Source: Nymphaea colorata
Lineage: Eukaryota > Streptophyta > Magnoliopsida > Nymphaeales > Nymphaeaceae
Reading direction: 5' to 3'
Length of the DNA stretch: 64,000 nt
Assembly (NCBI RefSeq): GCF_008831285.2
Contig: NC_045139.1
Coordinates: 14,056,354 to 14,120,353 of the forward strand
Part shown: piece by piece, positions 1 to 12,911 of the stretch
Layout: every line of letters starts with the position of its first letter
How positions within the stretch are numbered: position 1 is the stretch's first letter
The notes under the pieces: model-generated
Told to the model about the DNA's origin: nothing
The model's input: only the letters and a program-made list of their open reading frames with translations
Databases searched by the model: none
Made by a program: the position numbers and the translations under genes

Positions 1-1
1 C

Positions 2-130
2 GCTGTCACAGCACACATTATACGCCGTGATGATAAGCATGACAGGACTTCTAAGCTGTTTATGCCAAGAACCTTATGTTGGCAGTCACATGGCCGACCA
101 GCACCCCTGTATTCTAATGCTCTGATTTAA
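2..130 (+). CDS. possible C-terminal exon of an unidentified gene, cut by the window edge
   Basis: The second forward frame is open from the window edge for 42 codons and ends in TAA at 128-130. The peptide is varied and rich in basic residues (it contains RRDDKHDRTSKLFMPR and ends PLYSNALI), unlike the low-complexity shadows nearby. I do not recognise the family. If real, this is the last exon of a + strand gene that converges on the FLZ gene at 1109-2484. An open frame of this length can arise by chance in about one case in ten, so the call is tentative. Confidence 0.35.
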   Translation, partial: AVTAHIIRRDDKHDRTSKLFMPRTLCWQSHGRPAPLYSNALI

Positions 131-1108
131 CATCTTAAAAATAATGACAATCACAACAGTATCAGTAAATCATTGAGGGAATGGAGAAAAAAGCCTATAG
201 CATTAGGTTAGGCCTAATTTTTCAACAATATTGAATCTACTTTCAGTATAACTTTTAACATAAGGGATTAGGACATTCAGTATATAATATGATTTCCTTC
301 TTGTCTTCATGCATATAGGTTGCTAGACCTTTTAGTGTTTTATATTGCAAGTGGGAAGTACCTCCATGATATCCTGCTCTTAGAATTATACTTCATGTAG
401 AATTTTGAATCCTGGTTCAGTAACGTGAATGTAAAAGATTGGGTTCCACAAAAGTAAAGATGAATAAAGAGGGACAGGTGCTTAGATGAAACTCCAGGAC
501 AAGAGAATTCATCAGCAATATATAATGCGACTCAATAAGACATCCCCTCCATATCAAGTTTTTTATCTACCACTCGAAAGAAAAAAAAATGCAAGAATTT
601 TGAGATCGATCTGATCCAGAGTGGGGGCAAAAATTCATTTCATATTCATAAAAATATGATGGAACAGAAGATAAATTCGTAGTTCATACATCATCTAGCA
701 AAAACTGTTATGAACCAACAGTACCCACTCTAATCACCATTTGACATCAAACACCGTTTCAACTAAGCTTCATCGGAATACAATTCATGGCGTGTCCTCC
801 CTACTAGATGAATTTGATTTTCTGATTCCAATCTCTCCTCTCTGCATTTTCATATATTGGCATGAAGAAACTGAAGCTGCCGGCATAATTCTGTGGATAT
901 GGCGACTGAACTCCATCGGCTAATTCAAAAAAAGAAAAGAAGAAAAAACAAAACTATCCCTGCAGGCCCCAAGTACAAAATCTCTCTCACAGGGGAACAC
1001 GAACGAAAAAAGAATTTACATAGAGGTTGTCCGTGGCTGCCAGGAATCACATACAGCACCTCGGAAACAGATCAAACGATTTTCCAACTCCAAAAATTGC
1101 TGCTCCTC
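131..1108. other. convergent 3' flanking region, no gene seen
   Basis: AT-rich sequence between the possible upstream exon and the stop codon of the FLZ gene. It probably holds the 3' untranslated ends of both. Small open frames at 741-923 and 893-1177 have no family features and are treated as noise. Confidence 0.5.
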
Positions 1109-2484
1109 TCAGCAATCAGCCTCAAAGATTTCCCGACAATGAGCCTGTGCCGGAGACTCAAACGAGTTGGATGTTAGTTTTTCCATTCTCTCATCAAAAA
1201 GAATCTCTTGGTCACGGCACTCGCTGCTGCAGAACGCTTTCTCACCCCTGAAAATCATGGACAATGAAAGCATAAACTGCTTGTACAACAAGTCTCAGTT
1301 CATTCCAAGAAGTAAACAAGGTTTGGATACATGAAAAGAACAAGAGGGTATCAAAAGCTTACATCCACAAAGCAAATCACAAATTAAAACAATAATAATA
1401 GTGACTAAAGATTGAAACAATAGTTTTAATATGACATATAACAAACTGTTGAAAAAAAAGGATGGGTATAAGTGCATAACACCGCAAAGTTGAATCAAAG
1501 AATAACTCGACGCAAAAAGAAACCAAGAAAAGCAACGGTTTCCAATAAAGGAGTAAACGCTAAAATAAAGACCGTTCTTTATCAATTCAAAGGATGCGAA
1601 TTTAGTGAAGATCAACTTCAAGCTTCAATGTCCGATACGAACAGTAACTTCCTCCTTACTGTTTCACTACTGATCATCTTGACATTCGTACAGATTATCC
1701 AATCATTCATTTCAAACAACTATCGATTGAACAACCAAAAAACAAATTGCAAATGCAATCAATCTTATTGTGAACGGGGTTTGAGGCAAAAAACTAACCT
1801 ATACATGAAGATATCATCCTTCTCGCCGAGCTTTTTCTTGCAAAAATGGCAGAAGCTCAGGAAATCATCCAAAGGGAAAGCTGCCCTCCGGCTGTTAAAG
1901 GCAGGAGACTCCTTCCTGCTAGCAGGAAACTCTGCAGAGGAGCTCTCAACGATTCGGTCGCCATAGATATGAGTGGTCCTCGGGTTCGGCCCGTGCGTGA
2001 TGACACAGGTATAGTCTTCCGAGAGCTCCATCTCCCTCGGCGTCAGGCGCCCTGTAAACGGCTCCGGCAACCCGAAATTCACCGGGACCAGCGCCGGAAC
2101 GGGGGACTCCGTTCGAGGGGGGATCTGAATCCTGAGCTGTGAACCAAAGAGAACCATCTTGTTCTCTGGCTTACACAGCCCATTCTCCACCCCGTTCCCA
2201 TTGTCCAATGCATCAACCAGACCAAGCCCAACCCATGGGTGGTGCTTACACTCACTAACTGAATCAGGTGACTTAGATCTCTTGTCAGACCAGAAGTAGT
2301 TCCCAAAGCCAGAAAATGGCTTGCTATCAAGAATGGAAGTTGGGCTCATTATGGACTCACCCTCATGAATCCCCTTGGTGCTAAAGCCTATGAACAATCT
2401 ATTAGACAGCAGGGTACCAGAATACGCATTCTCACACACCACAGTGGCCTTAGTACCAACTCCCCTGGACCTCTTCCTCAACAT
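1109..2484 (-). CDS. FCS-like zinc finger (FLZ, DUF581) protein, two exons
   Basis: Predicted 274-residue protein from exons 2484-1799 and 1247-1109 (complement). The intron is AG|GTTAG...TTTCAG|GG and joins inside an Arg codon. The start MLRKRSR is the usual FLZ N-terminus; an in-frame ATG 38 codons upstream lies in the leader and adds no family sequence. The FLZ domain is at about 208-252: C212-x2-C215, then C235-x3-C239, with 19 residues between the two pairs, and motifs CHFCKKKL, DDIFMYRGEKAFC and SECRDQEI. The intron splits the domain at YR|GEK, as is common in the family. FLZ proteins are plant-specific adaptors that bind SnRK1 kinase subunits in energy and stress signalling; that role is inferred from the family. 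The middle part is probably disordered. The leader has a GA-rich tract just before the ATG. Confidence 0.9.
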
Positions 2485-2966
2485 CAGTCTCTCTCTCTCT
2501 CTCCCTAGCCTTCCTATCTCCCTCACCAAAAGAAACCACAGAAGAAATAAAAACCGAATCAGTGGAAAGCCATCACACAACCACGACGAGGAAACCACCG
2601 TGAGGACTCACAGTGGTGACACCTCGGATATTGCTTCCCGAAAGAATCTGGCTCAGAACCCAAAAACCACCATTCTTCTACAGAGAAGGTGCGGTTTTTG
2701 GAGTACCAACAAAGGGATAGAAGCCCAAAGGTGTTTATTTCATCTCACAGCCGCAAGACCGATGAGGGCAGCCACCATTTTAGAGTGTTCAAAGAGTTTC
2801 TGTGAGATGAATCAACCATCTCTGGAAGGGAGACGAAGAAGTTGGTTCCTTCAAGAAGGAGGAGTCAGCCATGAACTTATAAGAGAGAGGGAGGGACTGC
2901 GTGAGAATCAGAGAGATGGTGGTTTCGGTAAAACCGACATTAGAGGAACCGGCAACGCTGCTCGAG

Positions 2967-2974
2967 CTTATATA
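2967..2974 (-). promoter_or_regulatory. TATA box of the FLZ gene
   Basis: Reading the - strand gives TATATAAG in a GC-rich surround, about 480 bp upstream of the FLZ start codon. That implies a leader of roughly 450 nt starting near 2940, possibly with its own intron. Spacing and orientation fit; there is no transcript evidence. Confidence 0.5.
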
Positions 2975-2984
2975 ATCGAGCCCA

Positions 2985-5134
2985 TGGCTTCCTTTTTCCC
3001 ACTATCTCCCTATTTTTCTTCTTCATCCTCCATTTTTTCTTTCTCCGGTAGAAGGATTAAGAAAAGTAGATGACGCCAAAAGTACGTCTCACCGTATGGT
3101 AAAACCCCCAAGTGTCGTACACTAGCTAACCTGGGCTCGCCCGCACTGTATTTATATCCGGCCAACGGGTTTACCAAATTAGACATCAATACCTGCACAT
3201 GGACGAAAAGGGCTGCCACGAGGGTACTTTCGTACTATTTCTTTCCACTCTCCTCCATCTCACGCCAGACGGATCGGGTCGTACAGTGTAAGGGCATTTA
3301 TTGGGACGGTCTAGTGACGAAACAGGCCCACGTTATCTTCAAAATACCAAACCTGCCACGTTAGATTAAACAATGAGGGAAGTTGGATTATTCTATCAAT
3401 TTTTCAATTATTGGAGGGCAAAAGAGTCATTTTAGATTCACTAAGAGGATTCTCATACAACAATTTATTCAATGACGAACGTATCCCTAACCCAAGTCCC
3501 AGGCTGAATTACTAACAGCGACACAATTACCGAGATTGCCCCTTCTCCTGCTCCCCAACCCAAAGTTTTGAATTGGGAATTTCTCCTCCGATCAGGGGCG
3601 AATCGTAAACGTTTATTGCGTCACCAGGACGTTCTCTTTCCTTTTCTTACAGGGGATTGATTATATTATACAGTGAATACATTTAAAACTTGTATTCAAT
3701 CAATTCTTGGAATATCTCCAGAGTTCCGCAGTCAAGGACGGAAATAGACCTCTGTGCCGTGGAACGTACGTTCTGACATTTATCCCGTACAATGTCCAGA
3801 CTGCCCTCCATTGATAGCAACCGAAAGCTCGCGAACGACTTTTGAATCCATCGAAAGAAAACACCGTTTTAGAGATGCCAACCGATTCAATTTCAAAATG
3901 AACAGCTTCAGAAAAGAATCAAGGACAGGCGGCGGTTGAACCCGGTTCGATGCTTGTGTCGGTTGAGTGGGCACGAGACTCGGGAAAGACCGACGAAGAA
4001 CCGGAAAAGAACGATCCGTAATCGGGGACGTAGCTGGTGAGGGTATTTCCGACATTTCAAAGTCAAACCCCAAAATCGTACCCGTAATTATTAGGAGGGT
4101 TAATGGAGATCAGAACCGCGGTATTAACTGCGCGCCGAACGGACGTCCGCCAACGCCGTTGAGAGCCCCACCGTCGGCTCAGTCCTTCCCTTCTTCCGGT
4201 GGGACCCGCGAACGGGAACGGTGGAGGGTTCACGGACCGTCCGAACCCGCGCCACGTCATCGACGGCAAATGCACCTGGGCCTGCCTGCCGGTCATCGTC
4301 ACGGTGGGGGCCCACCTTCTCTCTCTCCACGTACTGCCTGGGCCCCACGCGTTACAGCATTTTTATCCTTTTCCACTTTTCGGGAAATTTGACAGGCCTC
4401 GACCCGTTTTGCCGACTTTACCCCCCCATGAAATCCGAAACGACCTATCACGTCCCCTCCCTCCAGCGGAACCGGACCCTACCTGCTAGGATTTGACCCG
4501 GGTCGAGGTCCTGACAGTGCCACCGGATTTGCTTGGTGGTGCTCAAGTGGGGTTTATATAACTAAAAGCCGTGTTTTACATTGATAAAGTGCAACATAAA
4601 TATTAATTTAATAAACAAATGGAAATAATTAATAAAAAGAAAAAAATTAACAAAGAAAAAAGCGATCATTCTTGTGAGTGAAAAGGATTTTTTGCACCAC
4701 ACGGGGACCATGAGGAGAATCCTTGTGAAAAAAGCAGAGATGTTAGTAGGCACTGTTCTTGTTTAAAAAAAGATGATCAATCTTGTCCTGCATCATAAAT
4801 TCATCTTTATATGTTACTTACAAAATTTGCAACCACATATTCTATTTGAAAGATTGGATGGAGTATCTTTGACACAGATGATGTTGATTGACACAGTAAC
4901 TGTTCATAATTTCATGGTAACTTTCGCGGTGCGCTTTTTTTTTTTTTTTTTCGTGATTAGTGGTTGAGCAGCAGTTTGCATCTCTCGAATACTTCACCCT
5001 GAAAGCATTGCAATAATGGCCTCTAGTTTACAAAGATAGGCTAGCAAATAGACATCGATGGGATTGAACCCTTCTCTCCATCTCCTGCAGTCTATTGAAA
5101 GTGATCAAAAATTTCTTGTTTGGCTTTGGCTTAT

Positions 5135-5166
<32 letters not shown>

Positions 5167-5560
5167 TTGATTTTGACTTCTATGTTCATCTCTCTCAACA
5201 TTAGAATGGATAAAGAAGAAAATTTCTTGTCAAAAGAAAGTTGGATATATTTTGCTTTCACTGCTGTCTCTATAAATAAATGCATACAGGATAGTTAGGT
5301 ATCAATGGATTTGTAGGTGGCGTTTGATTGCCCTTGAAGTGAAGTTTTGAAAATCCATCATTAAATATCTATCAAATCAAGGTAAACTTTCACAACGGAT
5401 TTCTAATGGAAGGTGAGGTTTTTTTTCCCTTCTCATAGGACTGACTGGGATTTCTTCAAAGTCTCAAACAGTTTTTTTCCAGTTAAAAAAGGAATAGGAA
5501 TGCTAGCAAACTGATATTATTTTTGCCATTTTTTTTTAACCTGTCTTTAAAGATAACGGA
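2985..5560. other. intergenic region with a GC-rich block, no gene supported
   Basis: Upstream region of the FLZ gene. About 3700-4520 is unusually GC- and CpG-rich, with palindromic GGGGCCCAC-type stretches (TCP site II-like) near 4305 and 4340 and a TATA-like TTTATATAA at 4553. Open frames on both strands here (for example 3967-4392 and 4124-4348) overlap each other and show no domain. From 4560 to 5560 the sequence is AT-rich, with a (TA)n(GA)n microsatellite at about 5134-5166. Confidence 0.5.
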
Positions 5561-6480
5561 AAGAGAGAGAGGACGTCAGGACACCAAGTTCAATTTAAGA
5601 AAATCCGGCAAATCAATACGGGTCCAGACCCGCAATCCGAAGATGGGGACCCCGGGGCACTTTCGTCACTGTTCTTTCCACCTCCCCCCACCTTCGCACC
5701 GGGACGCGGTAAAAACCAACAATAAAGGCAAAAACGTGAAAGGAATGAAAGAAAAAATTACCACATGGGGCCCACCTGTGGTCATGAGCATTTTTTAACC
5801 TCATGAGAGTCATTTTCCCTCTCCCCCCTCCTACCTCCTAGTCTCCGACAGTGAAAGAAAGAGGGAGGGCTCTTTCTCTCTCTGCCTCTGATCCCGAGGT
5901 AAAAAAAAAAAAAAAAATCTGCCTTTGTCTTTTTTTACCCCACCCGCAACGGGACGCGGCGTGCCCAAGGAACCACGAGCCATCCTCGCCGTCCCTCGAG
6001 GAGATCCGACGGCCGTCGTTAGAGATTCTCCATCGCACTAGGATGGCTCGCTGCTGCCACGGCCAGTATCCTGTCGACACGTGGTTTACTGTACACGTGT
6101 AAGCATTTTGACTAAGCGCGCCGATGGTGGGCCCCGCTACTTTAAAAAGGATGAAAAAGAAGGCGCAGTAAAAAAAAATAATGGCTGTATTCAAAGTCGG
6201 GAGCTGCTACCCATGACCCAGACAGAGATTTTTTTTTTTTTTACCCTGAAGAGCGGATTCCCGGATATGCCCCTCTCTGTTCTGAAAGCGACCGCTTTTG
6301 TCCTCTCTCTGACCAAAAATTTATGCCGCCTTTTGTCTTGTTTCGAGTCCCATGCCTACGTGCTTGGCGCGGAGCGGTTAGGCTGCGATTCTTTGAGTCC
6401 GGGCTCGATCGCCGTCTAATTTCCTTTTTTTCTTTCTTTTTTTTTTTTGAGTGTTTGCGAAAATATTGTGAGGCACCGAA
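5561..6480. other. second GC-rich block without a gene
   Basis: About 5600-6130 is GC-rich, with another GGGGCCCAC palindrome near 5766 and CT/GA-rich runs. Short frames on both strands mirror each other. No splice-compatible exon or domain was found. It could be an unannotated promoter or the remains of one. Confidence 0.4.
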
Positions 6481-6486
6481 GAACTT

Positions 6487-6672
6487 GGAATTGAGTCGAA
6501 ACTTCGACTTCCTTTCTAATCACTCGAATTTATAAGTCATAATCGATAGGAATTCTGATTCAAATCACAAAGCAATGGGATTGAGTTGAAACTTCGACCT
6601 CTTTTCCAACTACTCGAATTTATAAGTCATAATCGATCCGCGGGATTCTAACTGATTCAAAACACAAAGCAA
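6487..6672. repeat. tandem duplication of about 90-96 bp
   Basis: Two head-to-tail copies (about 6487-6576 and 6577-6672) share the core ATTGAGT.GAAACTTCGAC and the block CTCGAATTTATAAGTCATAA, with a few substitutions and a short insertion in copy 2. Confidence 0.85.
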
Positions 6673-7650
6673 ACAAGTTACTGAGGCGTTTCTTATCCAA
6701 GTACTCGCCCAGAAACGAAAATTCCCTATGACAGAAAAAAGTCATATGGGGCGTTTTTGTCACTTCCTTGTTCTTGAGAAATCATCTCCCATTCCACCCT
6801 CAAAATAAGAATTGTGATTCAAGCCACCAACTTTTTGTGATAAAAAAATAATGTTATCTTGGTCAAAATCTCAATCGAGCAACCATCATCTTTGCCCTTT
6901 GTTTATTTCTCCCTATGCGGCCATAATTGGTAGAACCCTAAAACCCTAAGTTGGGGGTGACATAAGTTATACAGGCAAACTTATTAGTGGAGCTCTAGTT
7001 GACATTTTTTTTAATAAAGAAAAATGATTACGTGACCAAGGAAGAAAGCTCCTCTTATGTTATGCTTAAAAAAAAAAAAAAAAAGAGCTTAAGCTATATA
7101 TTAAAATAATTGAAACCCTAATCATAGACCGTACTCTTCATTTTTTTAAAAAAAAAATATTTAAATAAGTGAATAAATAGATAAAAAATCATTGCCTGTG
7201 TGGAGGGGGGCTAGGTGGGAGATGGTTTCGCGGCGGGTTTCTAGGCATGTTAGGTGCTCCAAAGGCCAAGTTCAAGTACGCACGGACACATCCCTACAGT
7301 CACATGTGAACTTGAAAAGAAAAGGGCTCACTACCTAACTTTTGGAGTTGGGGAAACTTAGGGAAAAAATATTAAATGGTCGCCCCAAACTGGATGCCCC
7401 ATAGCTTAGCTCTCTAACTCATAAAAAATAGGTTGATCCAACATTTTTTTAGATAATCAATTTTTCTATTCTCAAATCGTGATCTTTTCTAATTGTATCC
7501 ATGCATAATGTGTTGTTTGACACGCTCAAGGTATTTCATTGTAACACCTCCTTATGAAAAAATTCGATTTTATATTTAAGCTTTTTTATTTAAGTTTTTT
7601 TTAAGATCTTCGAGGGTTTATAAAAGCAAGAACCTGAAAGTGCAAGAAGT

Positions 7651-7723
7651 GCGGGTTGAAATCTGTCAAACTAGGAGCCTAAGTACTGCGGGTTGAAATC
7701 TGTCAAACTAAGAGCCTAAGTAC
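7651..7723. repeat. 37-bp tandem duplication
   Basis: Two nearly identical head-to-tail copies (7651-7687 and 7688-7723) begin GCGGGTTGAAATCTGTCAAA and differ at one position, so the duplication looks recent. Confidence 0.9.
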
Positions 7724-10395
7724 AATGTAAATGCAGATTGGGTTGCTATGTTCAACACTCGGGTATAAGGTCCCACAATCGCAAATAGGAATGCTTTAAG
7801 AGGAGAGAGAGAGAGAGAGAGATGCATTTTTCTTAGAAACCCAAATGAAGGTAGGTAAAAGCCTATTCAATTATCCGAATGGACATGTATCTTAGGCTAG
7901 CCAAGTTGATTCACCATACTTAAGAGGAAGAGGGTACAACATTTTCTTTTTCTTTTCTTTTATGTAGATTGACCTAATAAATGTGATTTATAAAGCCTAT
8001 TAAGTAGAAGGCTAACTTTTAGGGCCATTCACTTACGATACGTAGGGAGCATACTAAAATAGTTCTGAAAATTAAAAAAAAAAAAAAAGTTTCAGTTTTT
8101 ATATTTTCAAGTACTAAACATAAGTCATGTTTTGTTCCGTCAAAAGAGCAAGCTTGAAACCAATCTTCACATGATTCAAATTAATGGATTAGGCTTGAGT
8201 TTCTTTTACTTTCATTGTTGACTTTAAAAAAGCAAAACTAAAAGCAGTTCTTATTGAAACCAAGAGAGTTCAAATTTTCTTTTCTGTCAAAGTAACTTTG
8301 AAACTTTTTCTTTAGTGCTCAAACCCTTGCAAACACATCTGCCAGCTCCAATCAACCAAAAAAATATGTGTAAAAAGTTTAAGCTTAATTTCCCCATTCC
8401 TAAACCATTCACCAAAGGAACTCATCCAGGTGGGAAATTCACCATGAGTTCAAATCTTATCACAGCCATTTGTCAGTATCCATGAATTCATTTGGAGGTT
8501 TTACATTAATGAGAAGGTGACTGACCATGGGCACAAAGTGGGGCTCGATTTTTCACCTCAAAGTCGTTTTTTTCTGTTAAACTTTCACACACACACACAC
8601 ATGTTCTTTGTCTAGTCGCCATCTTCTATACCATAACATTAAGTGAATCAATAAGAGCAGATAGCCTTGGGCCTTAGATCTGAAGCTGAAACGAAATCCA
8701 CACTTTCTTGGAAAAACTGTTCAAGCAAACAATAGATTTTGGTACTGTGACTTTCAAATCTGAGATAAACAAACATAGGCTAAGGGTGTTGATTGCTTAA
8801 CTAGCAAGAGACAGAAGAGATTATCATGAGTCAAGGACTTGACCACACCCCCACAAACACCTCATCTGTCATTAGACAGGCACTAGAGAAAGAGAGGGGA
8901 GAGGGTCACCAATGGTGGGTTCCCTATTTAATCTGTACATGCCCAGCCATTCATGATGATGGTGGTTGTTGTTTTCTCACAAGTAGGACTAAAAAGCAAT
9001 CAGTGGTGGAGGTCTGGCAGGGAAGGAAAGCCATGACACATTGAATGGGCCCACCAGATGTGGGGATGATCCATGGTCAGGCACTCAAGGCTAACAAGAT
9101 GCAGCTGCTGCTAAAAACTGGCCCATGTCTCTGCCTTGTGGACCTGAGCAGCAGCGCCCTTCACCTTTTGGGAAGGCAGCTTTAATGGCCTCAGTAGTTA
9201 GTTTCTCATGGAAGCTCAAGTGGGACCAGAAGCTGTGCCCTTAATTGGCACCAACCATTCTTTCATGGCCTGATCAAAAGACCAAACATCTTATGATGCT
9301 AAAACAGATCAATGAAAAGGATAATTGAATAAGCACAAGACCAATCTCTTAAGATATACATTCCATTTGGTGTTGTAGTTTAAGAAGATTTGACAACATT
9401 TGATGGGTAATTGAAACTGAAACATGTAGCAAGTAAAAGATTTTGGCTCTCTGTATATTATTACAAGAAACTGAAAGTAGCTCTGTCTCATTGCAGGTAG
9501 TAAGAATGCAGGGGAAAACAGAGGGTTCAAAAGCAGATGTAAAGCTTTATGGAGGATTACTCATAATCATCCAACTCATACTCCAACCAACATGACAACA
9601 ACAAGGGCCAACTGGAGCCGCGCAAGAGCTGAGCCGAGCTTTCGGCTGGCCCACATCAGAGTCTGGGTAGGGTTTATCAGGCTGTAAGCAGCAAAGTTGG
9701 GTCAAGCAAGTCTAAACCTGCAGGCCAAAAATTTTCCATCCCTAATCATTCAAAGAAAACCAATCATGCAAATCCTACTTGATTTTCTTATTTAAAAGGC
9801 AGCCAATTCATATTCTTTCTAAAAGATGTTACCTCTCAACTAGTTATTGTGGTTCAGCTCTATCTTGTCCACCGGAAGAAGCAACAAGAGAAAGACAAAA
9901 AACATGAAGGACTGTCAATCAATTGAATTCCTTGTTGTAGCAATTGCTTTCCCCCATGGTCCCATAGGCCATATCATTTTCCAAAAGTGTTCCTACACAT
10001 CTACTGTCACATGGGCCTGTCATTGATTTCATTTCATGCTTTACTTGAGTACCTTACACTTTGGTCTTAAATGCACATAAAATCATGGAGTGGTTGCTAT
10101 GAGTTTCTACCTTTTGCTGATATATTTATTGGCCCATTTTTTTGCTCATATGGGCACTCCCCACATTGGAATCTCAAAAGGAGATTTGGAATTTTGAGTC
10201 TCTCCTTCAAACATGACGAGGCGTATATTCTACTTGGGTCTTATCTGTGGATCTCATCCAAGCATCAAAATCCTAACTGGTCGTTAAGCCTGATGCCAGT
10301 TGCTTAATCTTCTTTCTTAAATTCTGTGAGGAATCACACCAACCTTGCATCAAATAGTTGCAAAATTTTTTCTGTATTTTGATGAACTAACTACT

Positions 10396-10470
10396 GTAGT
10401 CCCAAGGGCACAACACAGCTAATCAGCATGGTGAGGAGTGTGTTGCCAGTTCGATTCCCATAAACATGAT
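10396..10470 (+). mobile_element. tRNA-like segment, possible SINE head
   Basis: A box-B-like GTTCGATTCC at about 10448-10457 is preceded at tRNA-like spacing by a weak box-A-like region. The segment does not fold into a convincing tRNA by eye. The 13-mer GGCACAACACAGC near 10408 recurs near 10531. This is a weak call; the element's 3' end was not located. Confidence 0.25.
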
Positions 10471-12911
10471 TATGCTATCTGTAGTTAAGTGAATATCGAG
10501 TTGAAGACCTACTGTCTCTTGATGAGGCACGGCACAACACAGCCTCGGACCCTAAAGGCAACAGGAAAGAAGGGTTTCTGCATGAGGTGGGTCTTAATCT
10601 TCCCATCCACAGGTGGGTGAACTCATGTGGGCTGCCATATGATTCAGACATTTGTCCAAAGGCCATTTACTTCATTACTGTCCCAGTTTCTGTGTGCCAA
10701 ACTGCTATTGGATTCATTTGTATACTCTTAGGGAATTTGTCAGGCTTTTATTGGGTGTTGCCTTAATATATGGGGTTCTTATCTCTTTGTGGAATGGGAA
10801 CAGCAGGGTTTCTTGTTGAGCCATAATTCTTTCAGGATAAATTGCTAAAATCTATGCCCATTGATTTTGTTGCGTGTACTAAAACTTACCAAGAAACATC
10901 TAGATTTGGAAAAAGTTTTGATGTCATTTTGAGGGAAGTAATTGGCTGCACCAATGAGCCTCAGACTTTTTAATTTAGACTCATAGGCAGGTTACAGTGG
11001 CAATATCTTATCCTAATTGACAAGTATAGCAACTTTCCTATCGTAGGAATTGAACTTTGAATCATGCTTTTTATATATATATCTACATATACCCCGTCTT
11101 GGATTTTACTGGACGGAGCAATGAATTTATAATTCATTTAGCTCCGTGATTTATTAATGAAGGTAATGAATAACCTTCTAGAAGTTACTAGCAACATAAA
11201 AATGCGGGTTTACAATTTTCTAAGAAGATTACGGTAAAATCAATATGTTTTGATGGCAACTTGTTTTAGTAATTACCTTAGATAAATAATCTCAAATAAG
11301 TCTCCTTTGGGTGTGCCTTGCCTTCAATAAAGGTTTTAACATAGCTGGTCTGACTAGGGACGGGTAGAAAGTCAAGGCTCGTATTTGATTTTCTTGAGTG
11401 TGGAGGCCGATGCAGCACTAGATTCTAACGCAGTCCTATACCTTGACGCAACCTTAGGCCATGTGGATAACACAGAAAGGGGGCGGAAGAGCTTAGCTTC
11501 TTGTTTGTCAGAGGAGTATCTAGGAGATGTTTTTATGTGCATTCTGGCCTTCTGTGTGCCTTCTTATCAAATTCTTTATTTATGTTCCCTCACCAACAAT
11601 TTAGTACCACTTTCTTTTAACCCAACCTAGGCGGGTTAAGCAATATCCAGAACTCAGATATAGTTTCTATTGCCACCAAAAAAAAAAAAAGGTATGTTTT
11701 GTTTTCATTTCTTTCAGAAAATTTCATTTTCCTTCTCTCTTTCTCTCACCAATAATTCAAGTATAATGTTTCTTTAAATGTTCGAACCCGGTAGCTGTCC
11801 CTACTTAGGAGGTGATAGCTCCTTTTCAGTTAGGTGTTTGTCGATGAATTAAAAGGGTGAATTGATGTTAACCTGTGACTTGTGATGAGAAAAGTCTGCC
11901 ATCGCTTTATTTAGATGCCACGGAGCATAAACCACGATCCCCTTGACGGCATCAATGCAACTGATTGAATGCATTAGATGTAAATGTGTCAGCCTGAGGG
12001 CAAAAAATTGAAAGAAGACCATATGAACAAAAAATGTACCCGTCTGTGGTCCAACTAAAAATTGAAAGCGAGCTCAACAAAGGTCAATAGATTTAAAGCC
12101 TTAAATCTATCGAGCTCTCTTTTATATATATATATATATATATATGTATATAAGGCAACCATCTTTTCAAGTTTTCTTTAACCTTAATTTCTCTGTAATA
12201 ACTTGTTGGTAGACAATGGTTGTAATCAGACTTGTGGAGAATGTAAGAACAAAGTTTTTTTTTCCCAAATTTTCAAGGGATTTTGGGTGATAATGTTACT
12301 TCTGTCTCATGATTCCATCCCACGATGGCCAGATTAATTTGGGCATAAAGAAATAATAAGCACTCACACCAATCTTTGTAATATTTTTGCTCTAAACTGG
12401 CAACGTCTGAAAAAAGAGTGAAAAAATTGTGTGTAGATCTAGAAATGTGCTAACCCCCTTTTTTTTTCTCTCTTATTGAGTAACTGCCTATTTTTCATGG
12501 ACTCTTCCTGGGGATTGTTCCCCTCATTTCTTATGGCCATCAAAAAGTTCGAAGGCCACTATTGTAATTGTGAAAAGGGAGAGTTCAAACTAAAGTAGTT
12601 TCGTCCCAATCTTCAATGAAACTGCATGCTTTAATACGAAAAGAGAAAAGAGCAGTGTACTTATGCCATGCTTTGAAATATTCTTGCTCTATATGAGAAG
12701 AAAAGGAACGGGATCGAATGAAACGGATAGATGGGTCGTCACTGTTTCTTATGAGAAGTTAATTGTTCTTCTGCATCCGAAAAACACAGGCAAGTTCAAC
12801 AATGGAGTAAAAATGTGTAAGAAGAAACAAAGAGGCGAACGCGTGGAATAAACGACCTTCTTCCTAAGTTTAACAAATAAAAATCATAAACATCACATGG
12901 TAGCAGGAAGT

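Larger units (their letters stand above)
6673..12911. other. long intergenic stretch, no gene supported
   Basis: AT-rich DNA with scattered short frames (8826-9044, 10071-10307, 10475-10666, 11385-11630), none with a recognisable domain. It holds a telo-box-like AACCCTAAAACCCTAA at 6934-6949, GA repeats near 7803-7821, CA repeats near 8588-8600 and TA repeats near 12122-12145. The tandem duplication at 7651-7723 and the tRNA-like segment at 10396-10470 are listed separately. Confidence 0.5.

Noticed and set aside
3967-4392. 141-codon + frame in a GC-rich block
   Set aside because: Overlapping frames of similar length exist on both strands, as GC-rich DNA has few stops, and no domain or splice pattern was seen.
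8808-8830. GACAGAAGAGA, part of the miR156 core
   Set aside because: Only 11 bases match, the rest of the mature sequence differs and no complementary arm lies nearby, so it is not a miRNA gene.
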